From: Puniceicoccaceae bacterium 5H | GTDB lineage: Bacteria > Verrucomicrobiota > Verrucomicrobiia > Opitutales > Oceanipulchritudinaceae | Direction of reading: 5' to 3' | DNA length: 64,000 bases | NCBI GenBank assembly: GCA_009772895.1 | Contig: WOUP01000001.1 | Location: 248,001-312,000, forward strand | Shown: one piece after another, positions 30,643 through 39,135 of the stretch | Numbering within the stretch: the stretch's first letter is position 1 | Layout of the letters: every line of letters starts with the position of its first letter | The notes under the pieces: model-generated | What the model was told of the DNA's origin: nothing | The model's input: the letters and a program-made list of their open reading frames with translations, nothing else | Database searches by the model: none | Translations under genes and position numbers: made by a program

Positions 30643-31101
30643 ATGATCCGACCCAATACACGCTTTTGTCTGACTGCCTTGGTCCTGACCGGCTTTCTGG
30701 CGGGCTGCCAGCGCGCCACGAGCCCCGCCGCCCGCGATGCTGACGCATCGTCGCCTTCGGCCGACCAAATGGAGCGGAGCTGGCCAGAACGGGAATTTAC
30801 CGTCGAACTCAAGACGCCGACCCCGGCCCACGCGGTCGCCATTCAGGAGGTCTGGCAGGTCGGCGGTGAGGTCTGGGTCTGGGCGCAAGTGGCGCGAGGC
30901 GAGGGCATGGCCGCCCAAGTCATCTCCACCTCAACGGACCGCGTCAGTCTGGACGCACCTCCGGGCGAAGTGGAATATTACATCAGCGGTATTGACTGGA
31001 ACTGGGCGGAGCTGCCTGACCATTACCACCGTATCACTTCACCGGAATCATTCGATCCCGCCGCCGAAGGTGGAACCCAACTCTATCCGGCGAAACCGTA
31101 A
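30643..31101 (+). CDS. Small lipoprotein of unknown function
   Basis: Signal peptide with lipobox FLAGC; no recognised domain. Confidence 0.6.
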   Translation: MIRPNTRFCLTALVLTGFLAGCQRATSPAARDADASSPSADQMERSWPEREFTVELKTPTPAHAVAIQEVWQVGGEVWVWAQVARGEGMAAQVISTSTDRVSLDAPPGEVEYYISGIDWNWAELPDHYHRITSPESFDPAAEGGTQLYPAKP

Positions 31102-31107
31102 ACAAAA

Positions 31108-31133
31108 GAGGCGGACTTAAACCAGTCCGCCTC
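31108..31133. terminator. Inverted repeat / terminator between convergent genes
   Basis: Perfect 10-bp stem GAGGCGGACT-taaacc-AGTCCGCCTC; flanked on the left by aaacaaaa (T-rich on minus). Confidence 0.75.
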
Positions 31134-31158
31134 GTCCAAAACCGTTCTTGCGAGCGGC

Positions 31159-31476
31159 TCAGTCGTTCTCGCCGTCGTCTTCGTTGTTCTCATCGGCGCG
31201 TTCCCGGGCATCTTCCGCCTTTTGCTCTTCGCGGTTGCCGTAGTAACCGCCACCTGCGGCCCCAGCCGCACCGCCGATGGCCGCACCTTCGAGGGCGTCA
31301 CCCGATTGACTGCCGATAAGGGCGCCCGCCGCAGCCCCTGCGGCTGCCCCTTGCAGCGCCCCTTCTTCCGTCGTGTCGGGCTTCTCGTAGTTCTGGCACC
31401 CTGCAATCAAGAGGCTACCGCCGATCGCGCCGAGGGTGACAGCGCGTTTCACAAAGTAGACTGTATCGATTTTCAT
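31159..31476 (-). CDS. Glycine-zipper lipoprotein
   Basis: Lipobox LLIAGC; GALQGAAAGAAAGALIGSQSGDALEGAAIGGAAGAAGGGYYG glycine zipper. Confidence 0.75.
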   Translation of the reverse strand: MKIDTVYFVKRAVTLGAIGGSLLIAGCQNYEKPDTTEEGALQGAAAGAAAGALIGSQSGDALEGAAIGGAAGAAGGGYYGNREEQKAEDARERADENNEDDGEND

Positions 31477-31525
31477 GGTGAATGGGCTATCGCAGGGGAG
31501 ATGCCAACAGAGGCCGGGAGAGCGG

Positions 31526-31981
31526 CTAGACTTCCTGCGCGTCATCCGCATCGAGCTGCAGCAGCGGCAGTTCGACCGAGGAATCGAATTCTCGATGCAA
31601 GTGAGCCGGGCTCGTCACGACCATCAACTCGAGGGTGGGATGCACGACGGCGTCCTTCAGGTGGCCGCCCACACATTCCCCCGTGGCCTTGCCCAGGATG
31701 GCGTGGGCGTGCAGTTGAGGCTCACCCTTGCGCGTTGCGACGGTGCCGGTCAGGGTCAGTAACTCGACCTGTTCCCGCACCGGAATCTCGATATATTCGC
31801 GGCTTTCAGCGTCGAAGTAGCGGAGGCCGGCTTCCTTGAAGGCGCCAATCCCGTGAAACCGAGCCGAATGCACGCCTTCTTTTTCCACAAAGGAAGCCAG
31901 CTTTTCCATCACCGGTTCGCCGCTTTCAAAGACGAGCACGAAGCTGTCGTCGCCGGAAGATCCAATCTTTTGGTATCGCAT
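31526..31981 (-). CDS. PPC/DUF296-domain protein
   Basis: SFVLVFESGEPVMEKLASFVEKEGV..., LHAHAILGKATGECVGGHL motif with conserved His pattern. Confidence 0.8.
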   Translation of the reverse strand: MRYQKIGSSGDDSFVLVFESGEPVMEKLASFVEKEGVHSARFHGIGAFKEAGLRYFDAESREYIEIPVREQVELLTLTGTVATRKGEPQLHAHAILGKATGECVGGHLKDAVVHPTLELMVVTSPAHLHREFDSSVELPLLQLDADDAQEV

Positions 31982-32022
31982 AGAAAGAGAATGAGCAGGT
32001 GACGTTCCCCGCCAAAGTTCCG

Positions 32023-33096
32023 TCACTCATGCCCAGCATCTTCACGGCTGCCATTGGCTGAAAAGGCATCTTGCAGTAGCGGGTCCGCATCGCCGTGAGC
32101 TGGTTGGGTCTTGAGGGTACGAATCGGGTAGGCGAGGGTGATGCCGTTTTCGCGGTAGGCCTTCTGCATCGCCTGCATGGCCTGATGCTTTGCGGCAAAA
32201 AAGTCGGTGCCCGGGTACTGAATCTGGATTCTCACCAGCGCATCGAGGTAGTGGGCTTCGTAGTCGAGCACATAACATTCGACGCTCGATTCGTTTTGCA
32301 CGAACGGCAGGGGCTGTAGCGCCTCTCGCGTCACGTTCTCAAACTTTTCGATATCCTGATCCCAGGTCGGGCGAGGGCGGAACTCCAGCTTGCGGTAGCC
32401 GGTGGCCTCGTAGTTGATGATTGGTGTCTTGTAGACCTCTGAGTTGGGAATGATCACCGACTGCCCCTGGAAGTCCTCAAGCACGGTGTTGCGGAGGTTT
32501 ACGTCCTGCACATACCCCAGATGCCCGCAGCTCTTGATCAGATCGCCGACGTCGAAAGGCTTGCGGATGCTCATCAGAAAGCCGATGAGGAAATTTTCGG
32601 CGACATCCTGAAAAGCCAGACCGAGCGCGAGTCCCAAGACCCCGGCACCAGCCAGGAGTGAGGTGACCGTGCCCGACATGTCGAGCAGGCTCAGCCCCAG
32701 GAACAGGCCGACTGCGATGACGATGATCTTCGTGGCCGAGGCGGTCACCCGAAGCGCCGCGTCCGTCCGGGTTTTGGGGCGCAAGTAATTGGTGATGATC
32801 TTTTGCGCAATTACCCCAACCAGGTAAAACAACATGACCACCAGCGCCGCCAGCACCAGTTCGGGCAACATGTTTACGAAGGTGCGGCCCCAGTCGACAA
32901 TCTTGTCGATCACCCAGTGGAAGCCTTCCGACCAGCCCATGGGGGAGCCCGACGGCTCTTGTTGCGCAGCCTGCTTGGCCGTTTCCTGGCCGGTGCCGCC
33001 CGTCCCCGCCTGCTTTAAAAGCGTTTCCAGAGCGGAACCTTGGTTACCGCCCTGGACTTGGGATTGCGCTGTTTCGCTAGAAACTGTGGATGGCAT
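32023..33096 (-). CDS. MscS-family mechanosensitive ion channel
   Basis: Three hydrophobic segments then LLAGAGVLGLALGLAFQDVAENFLIGFLMSIRKPFDVGDLI, VNLRNTVLEDFQGQSVIIPNS. Confidence 0.88.
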   Translation of the reverse strand: MPSTVSSETAQSQVQGGNQGSALETLLKQAGTGGTGQETAKQAAQQEPSGSPMGWSEGFHWVIDKIVDWGRTFVNMLPELVLAALVVMLFYLVGVIAQKIITNYLRPKTRTDAALRVTASATKIIVIAVGLFLGLSLLDMSGTVTSLLAGAGVLGLALGLAFQDVAENFLIGFLMSIRKPFDVGDLIKSCGHLGYVQDVNLRNTVLEDFQGQSVIIPNSEVYKTPIINYEATGYRKLEFRPRPTWDQDIEKFENVTREALQPLPFVQNESSVECYVLDYEAHYLDALVRIQIQYPGTDFFAAKHQAMQAMQKAYRENGITLAYPIRTLKTQPAHGDADPLLQDAFSANGSREDAGHE

Positions 33097-33102
33097 AAGC
33101 GA

Positions 33103-33897
33103 TCAGCCCTGCAGGAGGGACTGAGCTCCGTCGATGTAGACTTCGGTGCCGGTGATGTGGCCGCTGCGTTCGCTGGCGAGAAAGGCCACCAGATTGGCGA
33201 CATCTTCCGCTTTGCCAGGCTTGCCGTCGGACAACGGGATCTTGCCTTCTGGAAATTCCACCGGTTCCTTTTCGCGCTGCACGTCTTCGACATCGGTGTT
33301 GTCGTCGATGTTCGACTCGATGGACCCCGGGCAGACGGCATTGACGCGGATGCGATGGCTCGCGAGCTCCAGCGCAATCATCTTCATGAAAGCGATTTGG
33401 CCCGCCTTGGAAGACGAGTAGGCGCTCGCGCCGGTGTTCGTAAAGATGCGGTTGCCGTTGACCGAGGAAGTGATGATGACGGAGCCGCCATCCCGCTTCA
33501 GCATGGGCAGGCACGCCTTTACGGTATGAAAGGTGCCCGTCAGGTTGATGTTGATGGTCTTGTTCCACTCTTCCGGCGTCAGTTCGTCGAGCGGGGCCCA
33601 AGTGCCGTTGATGCCGGCATGTGCGAAGACGATATCGATGCGGCCATAAAGCTCGTCGAGCTTCTTGGCCGCTTCCTCCATCTCTTCCCACTTGCTCACA
33701 TCGGCCTGGATCGCCTTGGCCTCGCCACCTTGTTCCTTGATCAGGTCGACCGTTTTCTGGGTGTTGTCGAGGTGACGACCGAGGCAACCAATCTTGGCGC
33801 CCATTTCGGCCAGCTTGAGCGCGGTCGCACGTCCGATGCCTTCGCCGGCACCGGTGATAAGGGCGACGCGGTTCTTTTCAAAAGATTCTTCAGCCAT
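33103..33897 (-). CDS. Short-chain dehydrogenase/reductase
   Basis: ALITGAGEGIGRATALKLAEMGA; N-A-G-like AHAG; SAYSSSKAGQ (YxxxK). Confidence 0.88.
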   Translation of the reverse strand: MAEESFEKNRVALITGAGEGIGRATALKLAEMGAKIGCLGRHLDNTQKTVDLIKEQGGEAKAIQADVSKWEEMEEAAKKLDELYGRIDIVFAHAGINGTWAPLDELTPEEWNKTININLTGTFHTVKACLPMLKRDGGSVIITSSVNGNRIFTNTGASAYSSSKAGQIAFMKMIALELASHRIRVNAVCPGSIESNIDDNTDVEDVQREKEPVEFPEGKIPLSDGKPGKAEDVANLVAFLASERSGHITGTEVYIDGAQSLLQG

Positions 33898-33915
33898 AAT
33901 ATCTGGGTAAGGGGA

Positions 33916-34938
33916 TTAGGCTTCGTTATGGCGCAGGACGCGGGCCAAACCGAACGCGGCACCGACGAGGACCCCCGCCGCAAGACCCGTCATCGCGATT
34001 CCGTCGCGGTGCTTGGTCCACTCCAGTTGCAGACTGCGGCCCTTCGCGCGGTCGTCAAAGTCGCCATGGGCCGCATAATCACCCTCCACAGGACCATAGA
34101 GGTTGTCCGATCGGCCTTCCTTTTTCGGTTGATCGGTTTGTTGGCCGCTGTAGCCCTGTTTCGCCAGAATGCGATCGGCAATGCCGGGCACGACCTTGTT
34201 GCCGAAAATCGCCTTCACGGTCGAGCCACCGACCAACACTTCCCGACGGCGGCTGTGAGCGGCGTAGAAGATCCCCTCAGCGGGCACTTCCGGCTGGTAA
34301 ATCGGCGGCACTGGTTGGGCCTTGTGGGGGAGGCGACTGCGGACCCAGTCGAACTGCGGCGTATTGACCGCTGGCAGCTGGACCATGCACAGGTGGATGT
34401 TGCTCTTTTCGTGCAACAATTCGGCGCGCAAGGAGTCGCAAAAGCCCTGGATCGCGTGCTTGGAGGCGCAATAGGCGCTCTGCAGCGGGATGCCGCGGTA
34501 GGCCAGCGCGGAGCCGACCTGCACGATCGAACCGCGATTACGCGGCCGCATGTGTTTCAGGGCGGCTTTGGTGCCGTAGACATAGCCAAGGTAGCAGACC
34601 TCCGTCACCCGGCGAAATTCCTCCGGCGTAATCTCGGAAACGGGGGCAAACACGCCGGTCATGGCGCAGTTCACCCATACGTCGATCTCGCCCAGTTGTC
34701 GTTCGACGCGGTCTGCTGCCTTTTCCATCCCGTAGGCGTCGCTGACGTCGTTCTGGATGCCGAGGGCCTGGCCGCTGATGCCGCGTAGTTCTTCTTCGGC
34801 CGCTTGCAGGCGGCCCTGATCACGGGCGATGACGGCTACCGCGTAGCCTTCGTGTGCAAATTTGCGAGCCGTGGCGCGTCCTACGCCAGCGGTGCCGCCG
34901 GTAATGACGACGACGGGTTGTCGATTCTCTGAAACCAT
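33916..34938 (-). CDS. Short-chain dehydrogenase/reductase with C-terminal hydrophobic anchor
   Basis: VVVITGGTAGVGRATARKFAHEG; YCASKHAIQ; C-terminal AMTGLAAGVLVGAAFGLARVL hydrophobic segment. ATG at 34938. Confidence 0.82.
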   Translation of the reverse strand: MVSENRQPVVVITGGTAGVGRATARKFAHEGYAVAVIARDQGRLQAAEEELRGISGQALGIQNDVSDAYGMEKAADRVERQLGEIDVWVNCAMTGVFAPVSEITPEEFRRVTEVCYLGYVYGTKAALKHMRPRNRGSIVQVGSALAYRGIPLQSAYCASKHAIQGFCDSLRAELLHEKSNIHLCMVQLPAVNTPQFDWVRSRLPHKAQPVPPIYQPEVPAEGIFYAAHSRRREVLVGGSTVKAIFGNKVVPGIADRILAKQGYSGQQTDQPKKEGRSDNLYGPVEGDYAAHGDFDDRAKGRSLQLEWTKHRDGIAMTGLAAGVLVGAAFGLARVLRHNEA

Positions 34939-34991
34939 ATCCTGAAGGGGTTGAATTCTAAGGGAGATGGGAGCAGAGACGGTGCCAGCAT

Positions 34992-35801
34992 CTACTCGTC
35001 CGTCGAGGGATCGAGCACTTCGGCCAGTGCTTCGGCGACAAAGGTGTCGGTTTCCCGGGCCTCTTCGCTCCGGCGGCAGAGATACGTTTCGTGCATTGGA
35101 TGGCAGCAGATCTCCAGTCCCGCAGAACGCAAGATGGCTTCGACGCCCGACTTCGTGGCGGCCCACCAGTTTGTTGGGTCTTCCGCGAGTCGCTGTTCGA
35201 TGAACGCCATCTTGGGCCACCACGGCTCCCTCATGCGTTCACGCGCGCCGAAGTCCAGTTGAGCCGGCGCCTGTTTGTCTGACGCTTCGCCTTCCGGGCT
35301 GGTCAGCGTCTGGAAGACCATCCAGCCGTCCATCTTGCGCACGAGCCCGTCGAGGGCCAACAGCGGGTAGCGCAGGTGATAAAACAGCCCCATGAAAAAG
35401 ATCCCGTCGTAGCGCTCCGCTTCGCGAATGGTGTTGTAGACGGAGGCCTGGCGGAAGCGAATCTTGTCCGTAAGGCCGAAAGCAGCGGCGGCCCACCGCG
35501 ACTGCTTCAGGTAGTGCGGGTTGATCTCGACTGCATCGACCTCGGCACCGCGCTGTGCCAGTTGAATCGCGTAATACCCGGCGTTACTGCCCAGTTCGAG
35601 CACCTTTTGGCCCGAAAGATCTGCGGGCAGCACCTTGGCCAGCGGCTCCCATTTGAAGGCGGGAAAGTCGCCAAGCGGGTGGTCCGGCGCCGTCTGCGTT
35701 CCGTCGGGCAGGTGCAGGTTCTGGAACCAGGGCCCCAGGGCGGCAACCTTTTGTTCGGTGGGAGTCCGGGGATTCGAAAAATCGGTCTGTAGCTGTGCCA
35801 T
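34992..35801 (-). CDS. SAM-dependent methyltransferase, CmoB-like / TIGR04290-type
   Basis: VLELGSNAGYYAIQLAQRGAEVDAVEINPHYLKQSRWAA (SAM motif), FFMGLFYHLRYPLLALD; resembles mo5U34-tRNA methyltransferase-related families. Confidence 0.78.
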   Translation of the reverse strand: MAQLQTDFSNPRTPTEQKVAALGPWFQNLHLPDGTQTAPDHPLGDFPAFKWEPLAKVLPADLSGQKVLELGSNAGYYAIQLAQRGAEVDAVEINPHYLKQSRWAAAAFGLTDKIRFRQASVYNTIREAERYDGIFFMGLFYHLRYPLLALDGLVRKMDGWMVFQTLTSPEGEASDKQAPAQLDFGARERMREPWWPKMAFIEQRLAEDPTNWWAATKSGVEAILRSAGLEICCHPMHETYLCRRSEEARETDTFVAEALAEVLDPSTDE

Positions 35802-35803
35802 AT

Positions 35804-36895
35804 TCAGGAAACTAACGCCGGGTGACGGCATTCGCGGAAGTGCGCTTCGAGTTCTTGGGCGCGATGGTCGGCGGTGTGGGAGGTTAAAATGCGCTTGCGG
35901 GCGGCCATGCCCACCGCCCGGAGGTCGTCGGCGGGCATCTGCTGCAGGAAGCTCAAGGTATCTTGCGGGCCTTCGCTGATCAGGATTTCGCGACCTAGTT
36001 CGAACAGCGTGTCCAGCCCGTCCCAGTAGTCGGAAATGACCGGTGTGCCGCAGGCCGCCGCCTCGAACAGGCGCACGCTGGGGGCATAGCCCGTCTGCTT
36101 CATCGCGGCTCGGGTGATGTTGAGCGTAGCGCGTTGCTGATTGTAGAATTTACGGTGTTCGGCGGGGGGCAAATGGTCGATGCGCTCCACGTTTTGCGGC
36201 CACTCGATGGAATCGGGATATTGCGGACCCGCGACAACGAAACGCCCCTGCGGCCATTCCCGTGCTGGCTGCAGCATCAGCCGGTCGACGCCGGGCTGGC
36301 GGTCATCGCTGTAGGTGCCGAGGTAACCGAGATCATGCGTGTCGGGCCGCGCTTCGGGGAAATACAGGTCCGGGTCGACCGAGCAGTAGAGCGGGCGGCC
36401 TCGCGTGGCCCCATAGTCACGCTCCAGCCGACGTAGCAGCGGTCCACCCGTGAACGAAAGGTAGACGTCGAAGCGTGGAATCAGCCCCGCAGAAAGATAC
36501 TCCTCGTCCCCCTGGGCCAGCTTCTCGAGCGTCACTGGCGTATCGATATCGTAAAAGCCGACGACGCCGCGGGCGGTATCGCAGGCCCAATTGCCGACGG
36601 CGACGCCTTCGGGCACGTAGGACCCCAGCACGACCATGTCGGCCTCACGCACGCAGTTGGTGAAGCGTTGCTTGAGGTCTGCGAGTGATTCGTAGAGATG
36701 AGTCTGCGCAAACTCCGGTTCGGGCAGATCCCTGTTGGAGGCATACCACGGTACGTCGCGCTCCAGAAACGTAATGTTGTGGCCGCGCCGCCGCAAGGCC
36801 TTGAGCAGTGCCCGGTAGGTGGTGGCGTGGCCGTTGCCCCACGAGGAGGTGATCGAGAGGCCGATGAAAACGAGGTTGAGGCGTGCTTGACTCAT
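35804..36895 (-). CDS. CgeB-like glycosyltransferase (copy 1)
   Basis: 363 aa; IGLSITSSWGNGHATTYRALLKALRRRGHNITFLERD...; C-terminal APSVRLFEAAACGTPVISDYWDGLD. Confidence 0.78.
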   Translation of the reverse strand: MSQARLNLVFIGLSITSSWGNGHATTYRALLKALRRRGHNITFLERDVPWYASNRDLPEPEFAQTHLYESLADLKQRFTNCVREADMVVLGSYVPEGVAVGNWACDTARGVVGFYDIDTPVTLEKLAQGDEEYLSAGLIPRFDVYLSFTGGPLLRRLERDYGATRGRPLYCSVDPDLYFPEARPDTHDLGYLGTYSDDRQPGVDRLMLQPAREWPQGRFVVAGPQYPDSIEWPQNVERIDHLPPAEHRKFYNQQRATLNITRAAMKQTGYAPSVRLFEAAACGTPVISDYWDGLDTLFELGREILISEGPQDTLSFLQQMPADDLRAVGMAARKRILTSHTADHRAQELEAHFRECRHPALVS

Positions 36896-37992
36896 GAGAC
36901 GCTGACAAGGGGTTCTGAACGTTGCAGCAGCACCGCTTCCAGCTCGGCGGCGCGATGGGCGTAGGTGTGTTCTTGCAAGAGTCGGGTGCGTGCACGGCGA
37001 CCGATCTCCCGAGACTCTCCGAAGCTCAGGTTTTTCAGGATGTCCGCGACTTCCTGGCCACTGTGCGCCACGAGGCACTCCTGGCCGGGCTCGAGAAATT
37101 GCTCGATCCCCTTCCACGCATCGGTGATCAGGCAGGCCCCGGCACCGGCGGCCTCGAAAACGCGCGTAGCTGGCGAGTAGCCCATCTTGGCCATGCTCTC
37201 GCGGCTGATGTTAAGCACCGCGCGGGGGCTGACGTTAAAGGCGTTGTGGTCACGCGTATAGAGGTGCCCCATTGGGTTGACGTTGGGTAGTTCCGGTGCG
37301 TTCTGGTCCCAGCCGTTCCCGGCGAGCAGGAAGCGTTTTTCGGGCAGGATCTCAGCTGCCTTGAAGAAAAACTCCATCACACGCTCTTCCCGGTCGGGCA
37401 GACGGTTGCCGGCGAAATTGAGATCGCAGGCAAAGCGCTCCTCCTCCGGCACCGGGTGGTGCGACTCCGGGTCGAGGGCGTTGTAGAGCGGGATGCACTG
37501 TTTGGCACCGAGAGCCGTAAAAGCCTGCACCACGCCCGGACCGCCGCCGTAAGTCAGGATCGCATCATAAGCGGGAATGTGCTGGCGCATCGGATCCTGA
37601 GGATCGTTGTCGATCCGTTCGAGGGTGGCCGGTGCATCCACATCCCAGTAGATGACCTGGGCACCGCGGCTCTGGTGAGCCAATACGGCGGCCTCCAACT
37701 CTTCATCGAATACGCCGACGCCGCTGGCCTTTACCACCACATCTGCATCCGACGCGTCCTCGAGGCATTGTTGTAGCGCCTCTCGAGTCGCCGGGTAGAC
37801 GACGCTGCGCGCGTAGGGCGGTTCGTCGATATCGCGGTGTTGCTGGCGATCAAAGGCATCCGGCTCGTAAAACGTGATCTGGTGCCCGCGTTCGTGAAAG
37901 GCGCGCAACATGCCACGGTAATAGGTGGCCGCACCGTTCCAATAGGCCGAGACCAGGCTGGATCCAAAAAAGGCGATTTTCAATTGGGGCAT
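36892..37992 (-). CDS. CgeB-like glycosyltransferase (copy 2)
   Basis: 366 aa; FFGSSLVSAYWNGAATYYRGMLRAFHERGHQITFYEPD; YSPATRVFEAAGAGACLITDAWKGIE. Start/stop overlap with copy 1. Confidence 0.78.
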   Translation of the reverse strand: MPQLKIAFFGSSLVSAYWNGAATYYRGMLRAFHERGHQITFYEPDAFDRQQHRDIDEPPYARSVVYPATREALQQCLEDASDADVVVKASGVGVFDEELEAAVLAHQSRGAQVIYWDVDAPATLERIDNDPQDPMRQHIPAYDAILTYGGGPGVVQAFTALGAKQCIPLYNALDPESHHPVPEEERFACDLNFAGNRLPDREERVMEFFFKAAEILPEKRFLLAGNGWDQNAPELPNVNPMGHLYTRDHNAFNVSPRAVLNISRESMAKMGYSPATRVFEAAGAGACLITDAWKGIEQFLEPGQECLVAHSGQEVADILKNLSFGESREIGRRARTRLLQEHTYAHRAAELEAVLLQRSEPLVSVS

Positions 37993-37995
37993 GAT

Positions 37996-39135
37996 TCAGG
38001 CGTGTGCGGTTTGGGAAATGCGACGGGCGGAGTTGGCTTGCCGTTGCGTCTTGAGCAGGTCGATGATCTGGATCAGCTCATCGACCCGATGGCGGCAGGT
38101 GTGGCGGCTGCGAATGGTGTCAAACGCCCGCTGCGCCATCTCCGCCGCCGCTTGAGGCTGGTGTTTCAGAAAATAGAGGTGGCGTTCCATCTCCTCGCGG
38201 TCGTGCGCGACCAGAAAGTCCGAACCGGGCGAGAACAAGTGCTCGGCGTCTTCCCACGGCGCGCTGATGAGCGGGATGCCGCAGGCCATGGCCTCAAATG
38301 GACGGATGGTGGGAATGCCCGGCAGGCTCTCGCGGTAGTAGCGGCGGGGCACGTGCACCGTCATGCGGAAGCGGGCAAACACCTCCGGGGCGCGGAAATT
38401 GGGCAACCAGCCGGCATACTCAATGCCCGCTTCATGCAGCGCTTCCTTCGCGCTGTCAGGATAGCGTACCCCGTGGACCCGCGCGGAGAGATTCAGGTTT
38501 TTGACTGGTTCGAGGAGGAACTCGTGCAATTCCGCCGTGCGCTCTTCATCGCCCCAGTTACCGATCCAGACCACGTCACCCTCGATGTGATCGCGGGGCA
38601 GGGGGCGAAACACGCGCGTATCGGCGGCTTCGTGCCATGTCCAGGCCTGCTCGATCCACTTGTTCTCGAGATAGCGTTGGCGGAGGATCTCGCCAAAGAC
38701 CAGTGCACCGTCGTAGCCCGAGAGATCCAGATTGCTCATCTCCTCCGGAACGCTGACGGCCCGGTGGTGCGTATCGTGAAAGAGCAGCACGTAATGCGGG
38801 GAAGCCTTGTGGTGGTCGCCGATCATCTTGATCAGCGCCGGAGGCGTCCACTCATGCACGATCACTGCATCCGCATCCGCGAGCAGGGCATCGAGCTCCA
38901 GCTCGCTGGGCAGGTAGAAGCGGGGGCGCAAAAGCGGATAGTAGTCCCGCAAGGCTGTCAGCGGCTCGGCACCGGCCTCTTCGGCCAAGTGCTGCAGGCT
39001 CCAGTTGTTGAACTCCTCATAGATGGCGACGTTGTGGCCACGATGGAGCAAGTCTGTCGTGATACCCCGCAGAAAGTGCGCGTTGCCGTGGTTCCAGTCT
39101 GAGGCGAGGGAATGATAAAACCCGATTATGTTCAT
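37996..39135 (-). CDS. CgeB-like glycosyltransferase (copy 3)
   Basis: 379 aa; FYHSLASDWNHGNAHFLRGITTDLLHRGHNVAIYEE; GIPTIRPFEAMACGIPLISAPWEDAE. Confidence 0.78.
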   Translation of the reverse strand: MNIIGFYHSLASDWNHGNAHFLRGITTDLLHRGHNVAIYEEFNNWSLQHLAEEAGAEPLTALRDYYPLLRPRFYLPSELELDALLADADAVIVHEWTPPALIKMIGDHHKASPHYVLLFHDTHHRAVSVPEEMSNLDLSGYDGALVFGEILRQRYLENKWIEQAWTWHEAADTRVFRPLPRDHIEGDVVWIGNWGDEERTAELHEFLLEPVKNLNLSARVHGVRYPDSAKEALHEAGIEYAGWLPNFRAPEVFARFRMTVHVPRRYYRESLPGIPTIRPFEAMACGIPLISAPWEDAEHLFSPGSDFLVAHDREEMERHLYFLKHQPQAAAEMAQRAFDTIRSRHTCRHRVDELIQIIDLLKTQRQANSARRISQTAHA

